Assembly: GCA_021463165.1 (NCBI GenBank)
Contig: JAJTWY010000010.1
Coordinates: forward strand, 62,001-126,000
Source: Pyrinomonadaceae bacterium
Lineage (GTDB): Bacteria > Acidobacteriota > Blastocatellia > Pyrinomonadales > Pyrinomonadaceae
DNA length: 64,000 nucleotides
Reading direction: 5' to 3'
In this document: positions 56,143 through 64,000 of the stretch, piece by piece
Position numbering within the stretch: position 1 is the stretch's first letter
Layout: each line of letters starts with the position of its first letter
The notes under the pieces: model-generated
Databases searched by the model: none
Told to the model about the DNA's origin: nothing
Seen by the model: only the letters and a program-made list of their open reading frames with translations
Program-made: the position numbers and the translations under genes

Positions 56143-56802
56143 CTAATCTTCAAACTTCGATTTCAAGCATGGCCGGTTCGTCGCCGTGTCGGAAAGTTCC
56201 CGGGCCCTGACATTCTGTTCCTTTTCCTCCGGCCGAACAAAGTTGGTAACACAAATGCGGTCTTTCGAGACTTTGACCACCGCTAGGTTAGAATCATGTT
56301 TATCGTAGTTGCCCGGCTCCTTCTGGACATTCACCCGAATGATAAAGGCCTGTGGTAAAACGTCTTTGCCTTTGCCGGCCATGCGCCACTCGATCTTATC
56401 GCCGAGAAAAACGTCCGCAACCGTTCCGAGCGGCCCGCGAAAACCAACATCATGCTTTTTCCCCGCCGGATCGGTTATCTCCAATGCCTGGGTATGATCG
56501 GTGGAAAGGTTGATAACCCTGTAGCCGGCGATCCCCGGACACTCACCTTTATAGATAATGCCTTCATCACCCGGCCCGGGCTCAACCTCCTTGCATATCT
56601 TATCATTGAGGTCAGTATAAATGCTGTTGGCTGGGACCGTTGTCGGCAGATCGGCAATGGGCGAAGGGCTCGCGGCCGGCGATGCCCCATTCTGTGTCGT
56701 CACAGGGGGAACAGCATTCGACTGTGGGGCGTTCGCTGAACTGGAACAACCTGCAAGCGAAAAAAACAAAAGGAATCCGAGAATGATGAGTAGTTCCTTC
56801 AT
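56143..56802 (-). CDS. Putative lipoprotein of unknown function
   Basis: A 219-residue protein with a signal peptide ending in the lipobox LAGC (Cys19), so probably lipidated. A Ser/Pro/Ala-rich linker spans about 20-60. The mature domain (about 65-200) is beta-rich with four cysteines (KICKEVEP, KGECPGIAGYR, DRICVTNF, NRPCLKSK) that could form two disulfides. A similar layout is found in other exported Acidobacteriota lipoproteins, but no family is assigned. It follows pyrC by 21 bp on the same strand and may be read through from the pyrimidine genes. Confidence 0.6.
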   Translation of the reverse strand: MKELLIILGFLLFFSLAGCSSSANAPQSNAVPPVTTQNGASPAASPSPIADLPTTVPANSIYTDLNDKICKEVEPGPGDEGIIYKGECPGIAGYRVINLSTDHTQALEITDPAGKKHDVGFRGPLGTVADVFLGDKIEWRMAGKGKDVLPQAFIIRVNVQKEPGNYDKHDSNLAVVKVSKDRICVTNFVRPEEKEQNVRARELSDTATNRPCLKSKFED

Positions 56803-56823
56803 TGGTCACTCCTGCGGAACAAT

Positions 56824-58143
56824 TTAACGACGGTAAACCACCTTTCCGCCTACGACCGTTGCCACAGCTCCGCCATTAAACTGCCATCCGTCAAACGGTG
56901 AATTTTTCGATTTGGACAGCGAACTCGCATTAGTGTAGGTCCAAACAAGATGTGGATCAATGATTGTTACGTCTGCGATCGAACCGGGAGCGAGCGTTCC
57001 CCGGCCTTCGAGCTTGAAGATCTTCGCGGGATTCGTCGAACAAAGCTCAACGAGCCTGGCGAGGCCAATAACACCCTTATGAACGAGTTCGTTGAACGCC
57101 AGCCCGACGGCTGTTTCGAGGCCTGTGATGCCAAACGGAGCACGGTCGTATTCGAGCGACTTTTCGTCGGCATGGTGCGGTGCATGATCCGTGGCGATCG
57201 CGTCGATCGTTCCGTCGCGAAGGCCTTCGATCACAGCTTCAAGATGCTCTTCGCTGCGAAGCGGAGGCGCCATCTTTGTGTTTGTGTCGTACGGAACGCG
57301 GACGCCCTCGTTCGAACCGCGTGAAAGATCTTCAACTGCACGATCCGTCAACGTAAAATGATGCGGTGTGACCTCGCACGTTACATTGAGGCCTTCATCC
57401 TTTGCGCGGCGCACAGCCTCGACGGTGCCTTTTGTCGAAACGTGAGCGATATGAACGTGGGCACCGGTGTCGCGGGCGAGGATTATATCGCGAACGGCAT
57501 CGATGTCCTCTGCAAGTGCGGGCATTCCTTTGAGTCCAAGCAGAAGCGAGACCTTGCCTTCGTGCATTACGCCACCGGAAGAAAGCGACTTATCTTCGCA
57601 ATGGTCGATCACAGGCAGGTCAAAATCCTTCGCGTACTGCATCGCGCGCCGCATCATTCCGGCATTAGGAACTGGCCGCCCGTCGTCTGAAACGGCCACC
57701 GCTCCCGCAGCCTTCATTTCGCCCATCTCGGCGAGCTCACCGCCATCCGATGATTTTGTGATCGCACCTATCGGGAACACATTCGCCAAACCGGCGCGTT
57801 CCGCCTGCTCGATCATATAACGCGTGATCGCGGCGTTGTCGTTGACGGGCTGCGTGTTCGGCATCGGACACACGCTCGTCCAACCACCGGCCACCGCCGC
57901 CGCACAGCCGGAAGCGATCGTTTCCTTATGCTCCTGGCCCGGCTCGCGCAGATGCACGTGCATGTCGATAAAACCCGGAGCAACAAGCAAACCGCTGGCA
58001 TCAAAGATCTCACAGCCTTCGGGCGCCGTTTCGTTTGGGCCGATCCACGCGGCGACTCTCCCGTCCTCTATGAGGATCGACATTCCGGTATTTTCCTGAG
58101 CGGCCGGGTCGATCAGGTGGCCGCCTGCGATCAATAGTTTCAT
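56824..58143 (-). CDS. pyrC: Dihydroorotase
   Basis: A 439-residue class I dihydroorotase that cyclises carbamoyl aspartate to dihydroorotate. Zinc and active-site motifs are [48 protein letters not shown] and [13 protein letters not shown]. It begins [13 protein letters not shown] at 58143; an ATG four codons earlier overlaps the stop of the upstream DinB-like gene and is possible. It belongs with pyrB and pyrR, separated from them by two unrelated small genes on the same strand. This class usually works with ATCase in the pathway from carbamoyl phosphate. Confidence 0.96.
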   Translation of the reverse strand: MKLLIAGGHLIDPAAQENTGMSILIEDGRVAAWIGPNETAPEGCEIFDASGLLVAPGFIDMHVHLREPGQEHKETIASGCAAAVAGGWTSVCPMPNTQPVNDNAAITRYMIEQAERAGLANVFPIGAITKSSDGGELAEMGEMKAAGAVAVSDDGRPVPNAGMMRRAMQYAKDFDLPVIDHCEDKSLSSGGVMHEGKVSLLLGLKGMPALAEDIDAVRDIILARDTGAHVHIAHVSTKGTVEAVRRAKDEGLNVTCEVTPHHFTLTDRAVEDLSRGSNEGVRVPYDTNTKMAPPLRSEEHLEAVIEGLRDGTIDAIATDHAPHHADEKSLEYDRAPFGITGLETAVGLAFNELVHKGVIGLARLVELCSTNPAKIFKLEGRGTLAPGSIADVTIIDPHLVWTYTNASSLSKSKNSPFDGWQFNGGAVATVVGGKVVYRR

Positions 58144-58147
58144 TCCA

Positions 58148-58789
58148 CTATTCATTTGGCTTGACCGACACCATTCTTAAAGGGAACTTGCCGTCCGCCT
58201 TGACCTCCTTCAGCTGTGCAAGGTGCCTTTCGGCATGTCCCGAAATAAAGAGAATACCCTGCAAGCTGTCAACCATGCCCATAGGGCTCTGTACAAAGGT
58301 CGAGCGCAGATCGGCCTTGTTGTTTTTGACGTAGTCAATTGTGGTTGAACGTGTCTTTTCGAAGCTGGATATCAGGGCCGCACGGGTTTTCCAGCGTCCA
58401 TTTGGGCGGACCGGTTCAGGGGCTGCGAACTTTTGCGAGCGGTTCGTGATCGCAAGGATCAACGCTGTGTCGGCGATCCTGGGAACATCGTCGCATTTTA
58501 ATACCCTTGCCGCTCCTGGCGCGGTCATCGAGTCGAAAAGAGCCGTTTCGACCACCGTGATGTGCTCGGCGATCTCAGCGATGGTCCAACGGCCTTCAGC
58601 AGGACGAAAATTCAGCTGTTGCTCATTCAGGCCTTCAAGCTGCGCAAGATAATCGGCCTTTGTCTCATTAAGATACTTCAGAGCAAACTCGCGATCTTTC
58701 TCCGTGAAGGTCTTTGCTGGGATCTGCGACGAAGCGCTCGACGCAAACAAAAGGATAGCGAGCACCCCGACCACGCAACTCTTTCCCAT
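58148..58789 (-). CDS. Exported DinB-family protein
   Basis: A 213-residue protein with a signal peptide ([17 protein letters not shown]) and a four-helix DinB/YfiT-like domain (about 30-200). Potential metal-binding histidines are seen in [12 protein letters not shown] and in [14 protein letters not shown]; YAxxLxxL-type helices are consistent with the family. DinB-like proteins are thiol- or metal-dependent transferases or have unknown function. Export to the periplasm is unusual for the family but common in Acidobacteriota. It is located between the NTF2-like gene and pyrC in one strand-consistent cluster, perhaps simply inserted in the pyr operon. Confidence 0.8.
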   Translation of the reverse strand: MGKSCVVGVLAILLFASSASSQIPAKTFTEKDREFALKYLNETKADYLAQLEGLNEQQLNFRPAEGRWTIAEIAEHITVVETALFDSMTAPGAARVLKCDDVPRIADTALILAITNRSQKFAAPEPVRPNGRWKTRAALISSFEKTRSTTIDYVKNNKADLRSTFVQSPMGMVDSLQGILFISGHAERHLAQLKEVKADGKFPLRMVSVKPNE

Positions 58790-58801
58790 ATTGGAATCCT
58801 C

Positions 58802-59182
58802 CTATTCTTCCGGATGCAGGTAGAAGACCTTGCTGATGATCCGCCACTCACCATCGGTTTTGAGCAGTTTGAACATATCGGTGAATTTGTGTCCCGTCCA
58901 ATTGTCGAGCTCCAGCCGGACGGTAGCGATGGTGCCTTCGATGTCGATCGCGGCGATCTCGCTTTTCAGATCCACGGCGGGACCGTTCGAATCGTTCCAG
59001 TCGAACAGCCCCTGTATCGGGCCGCCGAATAGGTCGGGGCCGATATAGCCATAGATCGTCGCGTCGTCGTGAAAGGCCGGCCTCATATCGTCGCTCCGCC
59101 CCGAAACGCCGCCACTGATATACTTCTGAATGGTGGTTGTGATCGCGGCTCTTTCGTCGACGGCCGCTTGTCCTGTGCTCAT
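58802..59182 (-). CDS. NTF2-like (SnoaL/lumazine-binding-type) protein
   Basis: A 126-residue protein of the NTF2-like superfamily: an N-terminal helix with AAITTTIQKYISGGVSGRSDDM, then the curved sheet with TIYGYIGPDLFGG, and a closing strand DMFKLLKTDGEWRIISKVFYL. This pattern matches the putative lumazine-binding/SnoaL-like group, which often lacks a known reaction. It is cytoplasmic with no signal peptide. It lies 1 bp after the pyrB stop, so it is co-transcribed with pyrB and followed by the DinB-like gene and pyrC. A link to pyrimidine synthesis is not implied by the sequence. Confidence 0.8.
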   Translation of the reverse strand: MSTGQAAVDERAAITTTIQKYISGGVSGRSDDMRPAFHDDATIYGYIGPDLFGGPIQGLFDWNDSNGPAVDLKSEIAAIDIEGTIATVRLELDNWTGHKFTDMFKLLKTDGEWRIISKVFYLHPEE

Positions 59183-59183
59183 G

Positions 59184-60248
59184 TTATTGTTCTCCTTTTG
59201 ATGATGATATGGCGGTTCCGCCAGTCGACAGATAAAGTACCGCCATTCTTACTGCAACTCCATATTTTACCTGATCGAGAATAAGCGAACGTGAACTGTC
59301 GGCTACGTCAGATGCCAGTTCGATCCCCCTATTCATTGGACCAGGATGCAGTACGATCGCATCTTTTTTTGCGAGGTCGAGGCGCCTGTTTGTCAGACCG
59401 TAGTGGATCGCATATTCGCGCAGTGTAGGGAAATATGCCGAATCCTGACGCTCTCGCTGGATGCGAAGGATCATCACGACGTCTGCTCCGCGAATTGCGT
59501 CTTCGATATGATCGCAGACCGTCAGGGCGGAAACACGACCAGTCGCCAGTGTGTTCGACTCGGAGATCGACGGGCTGCCGCCTGTGCTGGAAAGCGTCGC
59601 GGCGTGAACACCCTCCCTACCGGTCGGGTTTCCGCCTATGAGATACGCAAAATCTCTCGGCACCAGTGTGCCCGGCCCGGCGACGCGGACCTTTGCACCC
59701 ATTTTCGTCAAAAGATGAATGTTCGACCTCGCTACTCGGCTATGAAGTATATCGCCGACGATGGCGATCTCAAGCCCCTCGATGTGCTTCTTGTGTTCGC
59801 GAATGGTCATCGCATCCAGCAGGGCCTGTGTCGGATGCTCGTTGGCTCCGTCGCCCGCATTGACTATCGCGGCCTTGCTGACCTTCGCAAGCTGGTGCGG
59901 AACCCCGGCCGACGAGTGCCGCACGACGATACAATCCGGCGCCATCGCATCGAGATTCATTGCCGTATCCAGCAAGCTTTCGCCTTTGCTGACGCTGGAA
60001 GAGGACACGCTGATATTCACCGCGTCCGCGGAAAGGCGCTTCGCAGCTAGCTCAAAGGAGGTTCGTGTGCGCGTCGAAGCCTCAAAAAACAGATTAATAA
60101 CAGTCTTGCCGCGAAGCGTGGGAACTTTTTTGACCTCGCGATTCGATATCTCACTAAAGTTTTCTGCCGTATCAAGAATGCCGATGATCTGTTCCGCGGT
60201 GAGATCGCGGATCCCCAAGAGGTCCTTTCGGTGGAACGGCTTGTTCAT
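59184..60248 (-). CDS. pyrB: Aspartate carbamoyltransferase catalytic chain with a 37-residue insertion
   Basis: A 354-residue ATCase catalytic subunit, which forms carbamoyl aspartate. Motifs are [18 protein letters not shown] for carbamoyl phosphate, [50 protein letters not shown] and [10 protein letters not shown]. Family length is about 305-315. The excess is a 37-residue block (GGNPTGREG through ATGRVSA) encoded by an inverted-repeat element between the [10 protein letters not shown] strand and the [13 protein letters not shown] helix; removing it leaves a normal ATCase. The start at 60248 lies after the terminator that follows pyrR. No pyrI is seen. Whether the insert affects activity is open, but it keeps the frame. 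Confidence 0.94.
   Translation of the reverse strand: MNKPFHRKDLLGIRDLTAEQIIGILDTAENFSEISNREVKKVPTLRGKTVINLFFEASTRTRTSFELAAKRLSADAVNISVSSSSVSKGESLLDTAMNLDAMAPDCIVVRHSSAGVPHQLAKVSKAAIVNAGDGANEHPTQALLDAMTIREHKKHIEGLEIAIVGDILHSRVARSNIHLLTKMGAKVRVAGPGTLVPRDFAYLIGGNPTGREGVHAATLSSTGGSPSISESNTLATGRVSALTVCDHIEDAIRGADVVMILRIQRERQDSAYFPTLREYAIHYGLTNRRLDLAKKDAIVLHPGPMNRGIELASDVADSSRSLILDQVKYGVAVRMAVLYLSTGGTAISSSKGEQ
59526..59636. repeat. 111-bp inverted-repeat element inserted in frame in pyrB
   Basis: GGCGGAAACACGACCAGT (59526-59543) and the reverse complement of the right end, GGCGGAAACCCGACCGGT (59619-59636), are 18-bp terminal inverted repeats with 16 matches. The total is 111 bp, exactly 37 codons, and it coincides with the extra segment of PyrB. 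This suggests a small non-autonomous element or REP-like unit. Confidence 0.75.
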
Positions 60249-60286
60249 CAATCTCGCTGCAAGCGATATGCCTGCGGTCCAGTCGC

Positions 60287-60314
60287 AAAAAAAGCAAGGC
60301 GTTAACCTTGCTTT
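60287..60314 (-). terminator. Terminator/attenuator between pyrR and pyrB
   Basis: On the reverse strand AAAGCAAGG, a 6-nt loop, CCTTGCTTT and a run of seven T form a classical intrinsic terminator. It lies just past the pyrR stop and 39 bp before the pyrB start. In many bacteria PyrR controls such hairpins by RNA binding. No clear PyrR-binding hairpin was identified by eye. Confidence 0.85.
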
Positions 60315-60321
60315 GAAAAAA

Positions 60322-60891
60322 TCATTCGCCCGGCTTCTCGAAGATGCCGACCGCCTCGATATCGTCAAATTCGGTGAGCATTACCTTGATGATCTCGGTT
60401 TGTTTCGTCGGCACTTTCTTCCCAACGAAATCGGCCTGGATCGGCAGTTCGCGATGTTCTGTTCCTCGATCGATAAGGACGGCGAGCTGAACACGACGCG
60501 GACGGCCGAAATCCATTAGCTGGTCCATTGCGGCACGTATCGTCCTACCCGTATAAAGGACATCATCGACCAGAACAACCACCTTGCCGTCAACGTCATA
60601 CTCGAGCTCAGTTCGGTTGACGATCGGATTGGCTCCGACTGTTGAGAGGTCGTCCCGGTAAAGCGTTATATCGAGAATGCCGTAGAGCGGGCGATGCCCT
60701 TCGATCGATTCGATCTGGTTTACGATCCTTTCGGCGAGGGGCACTCCGCGCCGGCGAATCCCAACGATATAAAGATCTTCGGCGCCGTGGTTGGATTCAA
60801 CGATCTCCGTCGCCAGCCTACGAAGCGCACGCTTCATCGCTGTCGAATCCATTATCCGCGACTTCTCCACGAGATTTAGTTCATCTGCCAT
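60322..60891 (-). CDS. pyrR: Bifunctional pyr operon regulator / uracil phosphoribosyltransferase
   Basis: A 189-residue PyrR. The PRPP-binding loop [20 protein letters not shown] is diagnostic, with [16 protein letters not shown] and [11 protein letters not shown] typical of the family. It salvages uracil and, in many bacteria, binds pyr mRNA when UMP is high to promote attenuation. The start is placed at 60891 ([12 protein letters not shown]); an upstream ATG at 60969 would add a tail encoded by a GTTCAAAG repeat ([13 protein letters not shown]) and is unlikely. An intrinsic terminator follows, then pyrB. pyrD is divergent. Confidence 0.95.
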   Translation of the reverse strand: MADELNLVEKSRIMDSTAMKRALRRLATEIVESNHGAEDLYIVGIRRRGVPLAERIVNQIESIEGHRPLYGILDITLYRDDLSTVGANPIVNRTELEYDVDGKVVVLVDDVLYTGRTIRAAMDQLMDFGRPRRVQLAVLIDRGTEHRELPIQADFVGKKVPTKQTEIIKVMLTEFDDIEAVGIFEKPGE

Positions 60892-60924
60892 TTGAAGGGA
60901 AATCGTAGCAAAGGGCGGTTCGAA

Positions 60925-60948
60925 GTTCAAAGTTCGATGTTCAAAGTT
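60925..60948. repeat. Tandem GTTCAAAGTT units between pyrR and pyrD
   Basis: GTTCAAAGTT occurs at 60925-60934 and again at 60939-60948, within a stretch that also ends in complementary GGCG and CGCC. Such TTCAAAG motifs are a recognisable dispersed short-repeat type. The right unit overlaps the pyrD -35 region. Confidence 0.5.
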
Positions 60949-60975
60949 TCGCCGATCAGCGGAGTGCATTAGAAT
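60947..60975 (+). promoter_or_regulatory. Candidate pyrD promoter
   Basis: TTTCGC (60947-60952), a 17-bp spacer and TAGAAT (60970-60975), identical to the uvrB -10 box, lie 15 nt before the ATG at 60991, so the leader is very short. Confidence 0.45.
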
Positions 60976-60990
60976 CGAGCCAAACGGTTG

Positions 60991-62088
60991 ATGTCAAAGT
61001 TCTGGGAAAACCTAGTTCGACCGGCGCTTTTCGCTCTTGATGCCGAGAGGGCGCATGAGATCGGAATGAGCGCTCTCAAGTCGGGCCTTGCAGTGCCCTT
61101 CTACGTCGATGATCCGGCATTTGGGTTCGAGCCGATCGAAATATTCGGTCTAACATTCGCGAATCCGCTCGGGATCGCGGCCGGTTTTGATAAGAACGGT
61201 ATTGTGATCGATCAATTAGCCTCGCTCGGATTCGGCTTCGTCGAGGTGGGAACTGTGACCTGCCATCCGCAACCGGGAAATCCGAGACCGCGGCTGTTCC
61301 GGCTCCCAGCGGATCAGGCGCTGATCAATCGACTGGGTTTCAATAATGAAGGGGCAACTGCGGCGGCCGAGCGAATACGGGGGCTTAATCGGAAATGCGT
61401 AGTTGGAGTCAACATTGGAAAGAACAAAGACGTGCCGAACGAGGAAGCGACGGAAAACTACCTGGCCGCTTTCCGTGCGGTCTTTGATGTTGCAGACTAT
61501 ATTGCCATCAATATTTCATCCCCGAATACGCCGAATTTGCGTGAGCTTCAGAATGCCGATCATCTCGACGACTTGCTTCGATCGCTTCAGGGAGAAAATC
61601 GGAAATTGAGTGCAAGGGCTGGATCTGGAAACAAACCACTGCTCGTAAAGATAGCGCCCGACCTAAGCGAGGCAGAGATCGAGGCCGTCGTCGATACTGT
61701 TCTACGTCATAAGGTAAGCGGGATAATCGCGACGAACACGACCGTCTCGCGAACGGGAGTACGGTCGACAGGTGTGGAACATATCGGGTCCGGAGGCCTG
61801 AGCGGGAGGCCGCTCGCAGCGAGGTCAGATCAGGTGATCGCGACTATCTATCGATACGGTAAGGGCAAGGTGCCGGTCATTGGGGTTGGAGGCGTTTTCA
61901 CGGCGCAGGATGCCTTTGAAAAGATCGCGGCCGGGGCGTCACTGGTCCAGGCTTACACGGGTTTTATTTATGGTGGTCCCCGCTTTGCGAAAGACGTCCT
62001 GACCGGCCTGCGTCAGATCCTCGCCGAACACGGGTTCAAAAGTGTCTGCGAAGCAGTTGGTTCGGCGACATTGTCGGAACCATATTGA
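60991..62088 (+). CDS. pyrD: Dihydroorotate dehydrogenase, class 2 (quinone)
   Basis: A 365-residue membrane-associated DHODH that oxidises dihydroorotate with quinone. The N-terminal amphipathic region ([23 protein letters not shown]) is typical of class 2. Then come [35 protein letters not shown], the active-site region [13 protein letters not shown] with Ser as base, [20 protein letters not shown] and the FMN-phosphate loop [19 protein letters not shown] 60991 is preferred over a TTG directly before it. It is divergent from pyrR, pyrB and pyrC, so the pathway genes sit on both strands around a 99-bp control region. Confidence 0.96.
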   Translation: MSKFWENLVRPALFALDAERAHEIGMSALKSGLAVPFYVDDPAFGFEPIEIFGLTFANPLGIAAGFDKNGIVIDQLASLGFGFVEVGTVTCHPQPGNPRPRLFRLPADQALINRLGFNNEGATAAAERIRGLNRKCVVGVNIGKNKDVPNEEATENYLAAFRAVFDVADYIAINISSPNTPNLRELQNADHLDDLLRSLQGENRKLSARAGSGNKPLLVKIAPDLSEAEIEAVVDTVLRHKVSGIIATNTTVSRTGVRSTGVEHIGSGGLSGRPLAARSDQVIATIYRYGKGKVPVIGVGGVFTAQDAFEKIAAGASLVQAYTGFIYGGPRFAKDVLTGLRQILAEHGFKSVCEAVGSATLSEPY

Positions 62089-62257
62089 CCAGGGTTCTGC
62101 TCGTTCGATCTGCGTACTGGCCAAGAGAACCGAGTGGCTTGATCAAAAGCTTTTCCGACCGGCAGCGGAGCCCGTTTTGTTTGACAGGCAATCCTCAAAC
62201 GCTATAATCATACCTTTGCCTTTTGCGAAGCATTCCAGCAAGGGCAGCAGTTTGACA

Positions 62258-62767
62258 ATGATCATCGAACTGGCCAGTGTCGAAATCTTGCCAAAGAAGA
62301 TAAATGCAAAGTTCGCTCCAGGTGAGATCGATCTCGACAGCGAGGGCAATTTGGTGTCCGATGCGATCCTGGATGCAGAAGCGGTCAGCAAGAGCGGCAA
62401 GGTTCATATTGGCGGCCGTTTGACCGCGGATATCGCTCTCGATTGTACGAGATGTCTAGAGGCTGTTCGAAAGCCGTTGGAGATCGACTTCGATTCGGTT
62501 TTTGTCGAAGGGGCGGAGGATGAGCTCGAAGATAAGCTCGAGATCGCAGGTGAGGATCTCGCCGAGTCATTCGTAGCGGGCGGAATTATCGATCTGAAAG
62601 AGGTGGTCCGCGAGCAGCTGCTTCTCAACCTGCCCGAACAGGTTTACTGCCGTGACGACTGCCGAGGTTTATGTCCCAAATGCGGGGCGAATCGTAATTT
62701 GATAGATTGTAGATGTGACGACGACGAGGTGGACCCTCGTTGGGCCGCACTTAAGAGTTTGAGGTAG
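62258..62767 (+). CDS. YceD/DUF177 family protein
   Basis: A 169-residue protein of the YceD family, which acts in 23S rRNA accumulation or processing in the species studied. The fold is indicated by GGRLTADIALDCTRCLEAVRKPLEIDF, IDLKEVVREQLLLNLP and a C-terminal Cys cluster, CRDDCRGLCPKCGANRNLIDCRC, expected to bind zinc. ATG 62258 begins MIIELASVEILPKK; the frame reaches 62042 inside pyrD but is not family-like there. It precedes rpmF by 6 bp, the typical yceD-rpmF arrangement. Confidence 0.92.
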   Translation: MIIELASVEILPKKINAKFAPGEIDLDSEGNLVSDAILDAEAVSKSGKVHIGGRLTADIALDCTRCLEAVRKPLEIDFDSVFVEGAEDELEDKLEIAGEDLAESFVAGGIIDLKEVVREQLLLNLPEQVYCRDDCRGLCPKCGANRNLIDCRCDDDEVDPRWAALKSLR

Positions 62768-62773
62768 AGAAAT

Positions 62774-62959
62774 ATGCCAAATCCAAAACGACGACATTCA
62801 CACTCGCGCACGCGTACTCGCCGGGCCCATGACGCTCTGAGTGCACCGCAGTTCTATCTTGATAAGGATAGCGGCGAAGCTAAAATGCCGCATAGAATCG
62901 ACCTGAAGACCGGGACATACAAGGGCCGGAAGATAATCGACGTAAAAGAAACCGAATAG
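62774..62959 (+). CDS. rpmF: 50S ribosomal protein L32, cysteine-free form
   Basis: A 61-residue L32 beginning MPNPKRRHSHSRTRTRRAHDAL, the standard N-terminal signature, with MPHRIDLKTGTYKGRKII near the end. In the C+ form two CxxC pairs bind zinc; here both positions are non-cysteine (LDKDSGEAK and DLKTGTYK), so this is a C-minus form that does not need zinc. It lies 6 bp after yceD and before fabH. plsX, which often lies between rpmF and fabH, is absent. The product joins the large ribosomal subunit. Confidence 0.95.
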   Translation: MPNPKRRHSHSRTRTRRAHDALSAPQFYLDKDSGEAKMPHRIDLKTGTYKGRKIIDVKETE

Positions 62960-62987
62960 TAGAGTTTGTAGAGTCTTTTTTGAGATT

Positions 62988-63011
62988 CGAGGGCGGGTTT
63001 GAACGCCCTCG
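62988..63011. other. Hairpin between rpmF and fabH
   Basis: A perfect 8-bp stem CGAGGGCG and CGCCCTCG with an 8-nt loop. It is followed by AAAAA rather than T on the forward strand, so it is not a typical terminator; it may be an mRNA boundary or processing hairpin. TATTAT at 63018 could be the fabH -10 box. Confidence 0.4.
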
Positions 63012-63044
63012 AAAAACTATTATAGACTCATAGCCCATAACTTT

Positions 63045-64000
63045 ATGGTCAACGCGGGAATTCTCGGTATGGGACAGGCTTATCCGAGCGGCATTCTGAC
63101 GAATGCCGATCTCGAAAGACTGGTGGACACGAATGACGAATGGATCACGACCCGAACCGGTATTAAGCAGCGCCACAAGGCGGCTGACAATGAATACACT
63201 TCTCAATTCGGTACAAGAGCCGCTCTCCAGGCCCTCGAACGTGCTGGATTAAAACCCGAGGACATCGACATCATTGTCTGCGCGACGACGACGCCTGACC
63301 AGATCATGCCATCTACGGGTGCCTTGATCCAGGCTCAGATCGGCGCTATTAATGCGGCCGGAATGGATGTTTTCGCGGCTTGTTCCGGCTTTATCTATGG
63401 CATCACGATGGTCGAATCGATGATCCGTACCGGCCAGATCAAATATGCGCTGGTCATCGGTGCCGAGGTTTTGACCAAGTACGTAGACTATACCGACCGC
63501 GGCACATGCGTGATCTTTGGTGACGGAGCGGGTGCCGCGGTTCTTGGCCCGGTGCCTGAGGGAAAGGGAATTTTGGCGACCAAGATCAAATCGGACGGCC
63601 GTTATGAAGAGCAGCTCTATGCTCCCGGCGGTGGAACCAAGCTCGGGACCACTCACGCAACGATTGAAAATCGCGACCACTTTTTCAAGATGAAGGGCAA
63701 CGAGCTCTTCAAGGTAGCGGTTCGTTCGATGGCTGATATCTCTGCAGAAATGCTTGAAAAGGCAGGGTATTCGGTCGATGATGTCGATCTCGTGATCCCT
63801 CATCAGGCAAATCAGCGAATCACTGACGCGGTGGCTTCCCGTCTCGGGGTGCCGGATGAAAAGGTCTATTCGAACATCGCCGAGATGGGCAACACTTCTT
63901 CTGCCTCTATCCCGATCGCCATGGACGAATGTATCCAGTCGGGCAAAATCAAAGAGGGTAGCTTGGTACTGTTGACAGCCTTCGGTGGCGGAGTGACGTG
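63045..64000 (+). CDS. fabH: Beta-ketoacyl-ACP synthase III, 3' end beyond the window
   Basis: The first 318 residues of FabH, which condenses acetyl-CoA with malonyl-ACP to start fatty-acid synthesis. It opens MVNAGILGMGQAYPSGILTN and has the family signature LVDTNDEWITTRTGIKQRH. Catalytic residues are Cys in VFAACSGFIYG, His in LVIPHQANQRI and Asn in EMGNTSSASIPIA, with the glycine-rich CVIFGDGAGAAVLG. The gene is cut by the window edge at LLTAFGGGVT, a few codons before the usual stop (family about 320-335). It follows rpmF by 85 bp. Confidence 0.97.
   Translation, partial: MVNAGILGMGQAYPSGILTNADLERLVDTNDEWITTRTGIKQRHKAADNEYTSQFGTRAALQALERAGLKPEDIDIIVCATTTPDQIMPSTGALIQAQIGAINAAGMDVFAACSGFIYGITMVESMIRTGQIKYALVIGAEVLTKYVDYTDRGTCVIFGDGAGAAVLGPVPEGKGILATKIKSDGRYEEQLYAPGGGTKLGTTHATIENRDHFFKMKGNELFKVAVRSMADISAEMLEKAGYSVDDVDLVIPHQANQRITDAVASRLGVPDEKVYSNIAEMGNTSSASIPIAMDECIQSGKIKEGSLVLLTAFGGGVT

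Overview
The window most resembles a chromosome segment of an Acidobacteriota bacterium, probably of the Blastocatellia/Pyrinomonadales type. The basis is a protein with the VWFA-related acidobacterial architecture, two very large Oar-like TonB-dependent receptors with N-terminal carboxypeptidase-regulatory-like domains, a membrane-anchored Ser/Thr kinase, many exported proteins without assigned function, and a moderately GC-rich composition. The assignment rests on protein families, not on rRNA; no rRNA lies in the window.

Layout. Positions 1-6855 are the right end of an integrative mobile element whose tyrosine recombinase abuts the 3' end of a tRNA-Phe gene. Its cargo is two different VirD4/TraG/HerA-like ATPases, one carrying a nuclease-like and a DNA-binding module, an SPFH-like membrane protein and two small unknowns. 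The left end lies outside the window. Positions 7.0-18.2 kb hold recA, a decayed type IV pilin gene, a beta-helix surface protein, a Ser/Thr kinase translationally coupled to a VWA protein, purC and a HEAT-repeat protein. Positions 18.4-29.3 kb hold housekeeping and unknown genes: uvrB, an M61 peptidase, an FAD-linked oxidase, a HAD hydrolase, a TPR-like protein and lysA.

Positions 29.3-48.2 kb form a coherent peptidoglycan-sugar salvage locus. It contains a GH3 NagZ-like hexosaminidase, a sodium:solute symporter, an uncharacterised 348-residue protein, MurQ, a BadF/MurK-type sugar kinase, a divergent LysR regulator, a serine-hydrolase/NamZ (DUF1343) fusion, two TonB receptors and NagA. Together these could release MurNAc and GlcNAc from murein fragments, import them, phosphorylate MurNAc, remove the lactyl ether and deacetylate the GlcNAc-6-P. 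The remaining genes (48.2-64 kb) are glnE with a sigma-54-type regulator carrying a changed GAFTGA loop, an RluA-type pseudouridine synthase, a D-aminoacylase-like enzyme, TerC, a pyrimidine cluster (pyrC, pyrB, pyrR, divergent pyrD), yceD, rpmF and the start of fabH.

Two themes cut across the window. First, short palindromic dispersed repeats have entered genes. A 111-bp inverted-repeat element sits exactly in frame inside pyrB, and another repeat appears to have supplied the signal peptide of the NamZ fusion. Second, several genes have a sigma-70-like -10 box 6-7 nt before the start codon, which suggests leaderless mRNAs.
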